Shown: positions 61,463 through 64,000 of the stretch, one piece after another
Numbering within the stretch: the first letter of the stretch is position 1
Layout of the letters: the number at the start of each line of letters is the position of its first letter
Source of the DNA: Granulicella sp. L60
Lineage (GTDB): Bacteria > Acidobacteriota > Terriglobia > Terriglobales > Acidobacteriaceae
Assembly (NCBI RefSeq): GCF_009765825.1
Contig: NZ_LMUR01000011.1
Location: forward strand, 62,001 to 126,000
Length of the DNA stretch: 64,000 nucleotides
Reading direction: 5' to 3'
The notes under the pieces: model-generated
What the model saw: only the letters and a program-made list of their open reading frames with translations
What the model was told of the DNA's origin: nothing
Database searches by the model: none
Translations under genes and position numbers: made by a program

Positions 61463-63487
61463 ATGAGAAGCAGTCTCTATGGCGCAGTTATTCTATTGGC
61501 CGTCTCGGCCGCGCCACTCGTTGCAGAGCAACACTTTCCATCGAACGACGATCTTCGCAACCTGACCAGCATCTCAACTCCCCAACTCTCGCCCGATCTC
61601 AAAAGCGTCGTCGCCGTCATGCAGGACAGCACCGCACAGGGCGGCAAAACTCACCTCTGGCTGCTCCACACAGACGGCACGCCCTACCGTCAACTCACCT
61701 TCAGCCAGGGCGAATCCATGGGCGAGCGCTTACCCGAGTATCTCCCCGACAACAGCGCCATCCTGTTTCTCTCCCGCAATAGCGGCAAGTCGACCCTCAG
61801 CCGGCTCCCCCTCGATGGCGGCGAAGCCGTCCAAACCAAACTCGAGCGAGTTCCTGCCACCGGCGATCCAGCAGCCGCAGTCGATGTCGTCTCCTTCTCC
61901 ATCTCACCCGACGGCTCTACGGTCGCTGTCATCGCAGCAGACCCCGAGCCCGCCGCCCGCACACGCGACAACAAAGACAAGAAAGACGTCGTCTGGGTCG
62001 AGCATCAGGACCTAAAACATCATCTCTATCTTCTCGACACCAAGACCTGGAAGCCAACCGAGGTTCCAACGCTCACCGATATCGACGCCGTCGCCTGGGC
62101 TCCTCAGTCCGACAAGCTCCTCGTGTTGACGCACACACGCCTGCGCGACCTCGGTCCAAGCACCACCGGCTGGATCGTGACGGCAAGCAATCCCTCCGAG
62201 CAGAAGCGAATCGACGGACTTCCAGAGACCACCCGACGAGCAGTATGGCTGCACCACAGCGACCGGATCGCCCTATTCGCACAGTGCAAGAAAGATGCAC
62301 CAGAGGGATGCACCGATCTCTTCACCTTTGACATCACCGGCGCGAAGCTGCACAACCTGACCGAGAACGCCACCGACATCACCCTGCAGAACGACACGCT
62401 TATCGTTGACAACAGCGACCGCACCGCTCTCATCGGTGCCACCCGCGGCATGAAGCGAACCATCGCGCAGGTCGATCTTGAAACCGCAAAGACCAAGCTC
62501 CTCGACTTCGGCCTACCCGTCATCTCCAACTTCCGCCAGGACAAGCAGGAGAAGGCGTGGGTCTACACGGGAAGCGCAAGCACCTCAGCTCCCGCCGTCT
62601 ACATGACCATCGCACTCGATCAACCCGGCAAGCGTCTCACCCAACCGGACACGACCCCATCCGACTGGAAAGCAGTCGCCTCAAAGTACGTCTCGTGGAA
62701 GCGTGCCGGATTCACCATCGAAGGCCTCCTCTATCTTCCGCCTCAGGCCACAACCGCCCATGTGCCGCTTATAGTCAACGTCCACGGCGGTCCCACAGGA
62801 CAGTTCGTGGATACCTACTCGCCGCTCACCAATCTTCTCGTAGGCCAGGGCTGGGCCGTCTTCGTCACAAACCCGCGCGGTAGCACAGGGCAGGGAATCG
62901 CCTTCGAGGCCGCCAACAAAGACGACATGGGCAACGGCGATTATCTCGACATCATGGCAGGCATCGACGAAGTGCTCCGCACGGAGCCGCTCGATGGCGA
63001 CCGCATGGCCTTGATCGGCTACAGCTACGGCGGCGAGATGGCAGGATTCGTAGAAGGCAAGACCACACGATTCAAAGCCATCGTTAGCGGTGCGCCCGTC
63101 ATCGATCAGTTCAGCGAATATGGAACCGAGTCAGACTCCTACGGCGATCGCTGGTTCACCGGCGAGCCATGGCGTCACTTCGAAAGTGCATGGCGGCAGA
63201 GCCCGCTTGCTTACGCCCAACACGCCAAGACCCCGTTCCTGCTCCTCCAGGGCCAGACCGACACCACGGACCCCGACGGTCAATCGAAGGAGATGTACCG
63301 CGCTCTTCGGCAGGAGGGCGTTCCCGTCCAGATGATTCTCTTCCCGCGTGAAGACCACGCCGCACTCGGTGGCAACTTCTCCGGCATGCCCAGCACCGAG
63401 CCTTGGCATGGAATCATCGCTCGCGATCACATGCTCCACTTCATCAGCGATGCATTCGCAGGTAAAGTAGAGCCTAACAAGCCCTAG
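61463..63487 (+). CDS. Secreted S9 family peptidase (prolyl-oligopeptidase-like)
   Basis: A 674-residue serine peptidase. The signal peptide is LYGAVILLAVSAAPLVAEQ. An N-terminal beta-propeller follows (repeats of LSPDLKSVVAVMQD/ISPDGSTVAVIAADP type), then the alpha/beta hydrolase domain with VNVHGGPTGQFVD, nucleophile GYSYGGEM, and the Asp/His region TDPDGQSKEM and REDHAALGGN. ATG 61463 is preferred over TTG 61457 because AAGGAG sits at the right spacing. It cleaves dipeptides or short peptides. It lies 94 bp after the carboxypeptidase gene. Confidence 0.9.
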   Translation: MRSSLYGAVILLAVSAAPLVAEQHFPSNDDLRNLTSISTPQLSPDLKSVVAVMQDSTAQGGKTHLWLLHTDGTPYRQLTFSQGESMGERLPEYLPDNSAILFLSRNSGKSTLSRLPLDGGEAVQTKLERVPATGDPAAAVDVVSFSISPDGSTVAVIAADPEPAARTRDNKDKKDVVWVEHQDLKHHLYLLDTKTWKPTEVPTLTDIDAVAWAPQSDKLLVLTHTRLRDLGPSTTGWIVTASNPSEQKRIDGLPETTRRAVWLHHSDRIALFAQCKKDAPEGCTDLFTFDITGAKLHNLTENATDITLQNDTLIVDNSDRTALIGATRGMKRTIAQVDLETAKTKLLDFGLPVISNFRQDKQEKAWVYTGSASTSAPAVYMTIALDQPGKRLTQPDTTPSDWKAVASKYVSWKRAGFTIEGLLYLPPQATTAHVPLIVNVHGGPTGQFVDTYSPLTNLLVGQGWAVFVTNPRGSTGQGIAFEAANKDDMGNGDYLDIMAGIDEVLRTEPLDGDRMALIGYSYGGEMAGFVEGKTTRFKAIVSGAPVIDQFSEYGTESDSYGDRWFTGEPWRHFESAWRQSPLAYAQHAKTPFLLLQGQTDTTDPDGQSKEMYRALRQEGVPVQMILFPREDHAALGGNFSGMPSTEPWHGIIARDHMLHFISDAFAGKVEPNKP

Positions 63488-63599
63488 ACATCAATAAGCA
63501 ACACCGAGTCTGCTCCACGTTTGCACGCAATGGCCGCGCGACAGGTTTGCCGCATCGTTCCACAGTTTCACTATTACTCCAGGTGTACCGAAAGGTTTC

Positions 63600-64000
63600 A
63601 TGAGACCGTCGATCCTTCAGCTCTCCTCCCTGTCACTTCTGTTCGTCGCCTGTAGTGGCGCCATGGCTCAGACTGCGCTCAATGAGAACTTCGCAAGAGA
63701 CGCGAAACAACCGATTGATAAGTCCTACACCGAGAGCATTCAGAAGTACACCACCAGCCCCAACTTCAGCTCACCTCTCGTCAGCTACCTTCCCGCATCT
63801 CCGAACGTCCCCACACCCGCCAGCGTGCTCGGCGACGTCTCCGGCGCACCCAACATGCTCCCCTACGCCGAAGATGTGTACAAGTACTTTCGGTCATTAG
63901 AAAAATCATCTCCCCGCGTCAAAGTCGTCAGCATCGGCCACAGCGAAGAGGGCAGGGAGATGATCGCCGTCGCCATCGCGGATGAGTCTCTTCTGAAGAC
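63600..64000 (+). CDS. Second M14-type peptidase, cut by the window end
   Basis: The first 133 codons only. ATG 63600 starts a signal peptide (RPSILQLSSLSLLFVACSGA, then MAQT). The mature start has PTPASVLGDVSGAPNMLPYA then DVYKYFRSLEKSSPRVKVVS and IGHSEEGREMIAVAIADE, matching the segment just before the zinc motif of the peptidase at 58711. The zinc residues lie beyond the window. It is a paralogue and continues the peptidase cluster. Confidence 0.8.
   Translation, partial: MRPSILQLSSLSLLFVACSGAMAQTALNENFARDAKQPIDKSYTESIQKYTTSPNFSSPLVSYLPASPNVPTPASVLGDVSGAPNMLPYAEDVYKYFRSLEKSSPRVKVVSIGHSEEGREMIAVAIADESLLK

Noticed and set aside
1..64000. CRISPR arrays, tRNA or rRNA genes
   Set aside because: No regularly spaced repeats and no tRNA- or rRNA-like sequences were recognised.

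Overview
The window reads as a chromosome segment of a soil acidobacterium (Terriglobia/Acidobacteriaceae-like). That is an inference from very large TonB-dependent receptors with an N-terminal carboxypeptidase-regulatory domain, a two-gene MetH, secreted M14/S9 peptidases and a multicopper oxidase with an Ig-like tail. No rRNA, tRNA or CRISPR array was seen.

Left part (1-15.1 kb): a frameshifted SRAP (YedK/HMCES-like) gene end, an unknown gene, a KAP P-loop NTPase, a DoxX-like/HxlR divergent pair with a clear operator, and an orphan restriction-controller-like regulator with near-consensus C-boxes. These are followed by an apparent operon (FAD/NAD-binding protein, ClC channel, LysR) and a nickel-uptake cluster: NiCoT permease, divergent TonB receptor and NikR, with three similar candidate NikR operators.

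Middle part (about 15.2-41.4 kb): an accessory island. It opens with a roughly 1.55 kb inverted duplication (ardC antirestriction gene plus a truncated DUF6908-like gene) whose two arms flank a complete RIT (recombinase-in-trio) element with perfect 53-bp terminal inverted repeats. Next is a defence block: Mrr-like nuclease; second PD-(D/E)xK-like protein; EcoRII-type system with HTH-fused C5 methyltransferase, EcoRII nuclease, DUF262-like/HNH protein and Vsr; small protein; and a 1782-aa nuclease-STAND-like NTPase resembling Avs defence proteins in layout. Then come a MobF relaxase and a TrwB/VirD4 coupling protein without any mating-channel genes, an integrase stump, an AlpA-like excisionase, and gene debris (DUF262 C-terminus, DUF4118 N-terminus) at the right edge.

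Right part (41.9-64 kb): host-like genes. These are a CRP-domain/histidine-kinase fusion, an alpha/beta hydrolase, a multicopper oxidase, an Oar-like receptor, split methionine synthase (metH1-metH2), a short-chain dehydrogenase with a TetR regulator and operator, a RidA-like protein and a run of three secreted peptidases, the last cut by the window end.

Methylation, cutting and repair fit together in the EcoRII block: the methyltransferase would make m5C, EcoRII would cut unmethylated sites, and Vsr would repair the T:G mismatches that m5C deamination produces. Two ardC antirestriction genes and mobilization genes in the same island suggest it travels between hosts and carries both defence and counter-defence. 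All functions are read by eye from sequence motifs; no database search was run.
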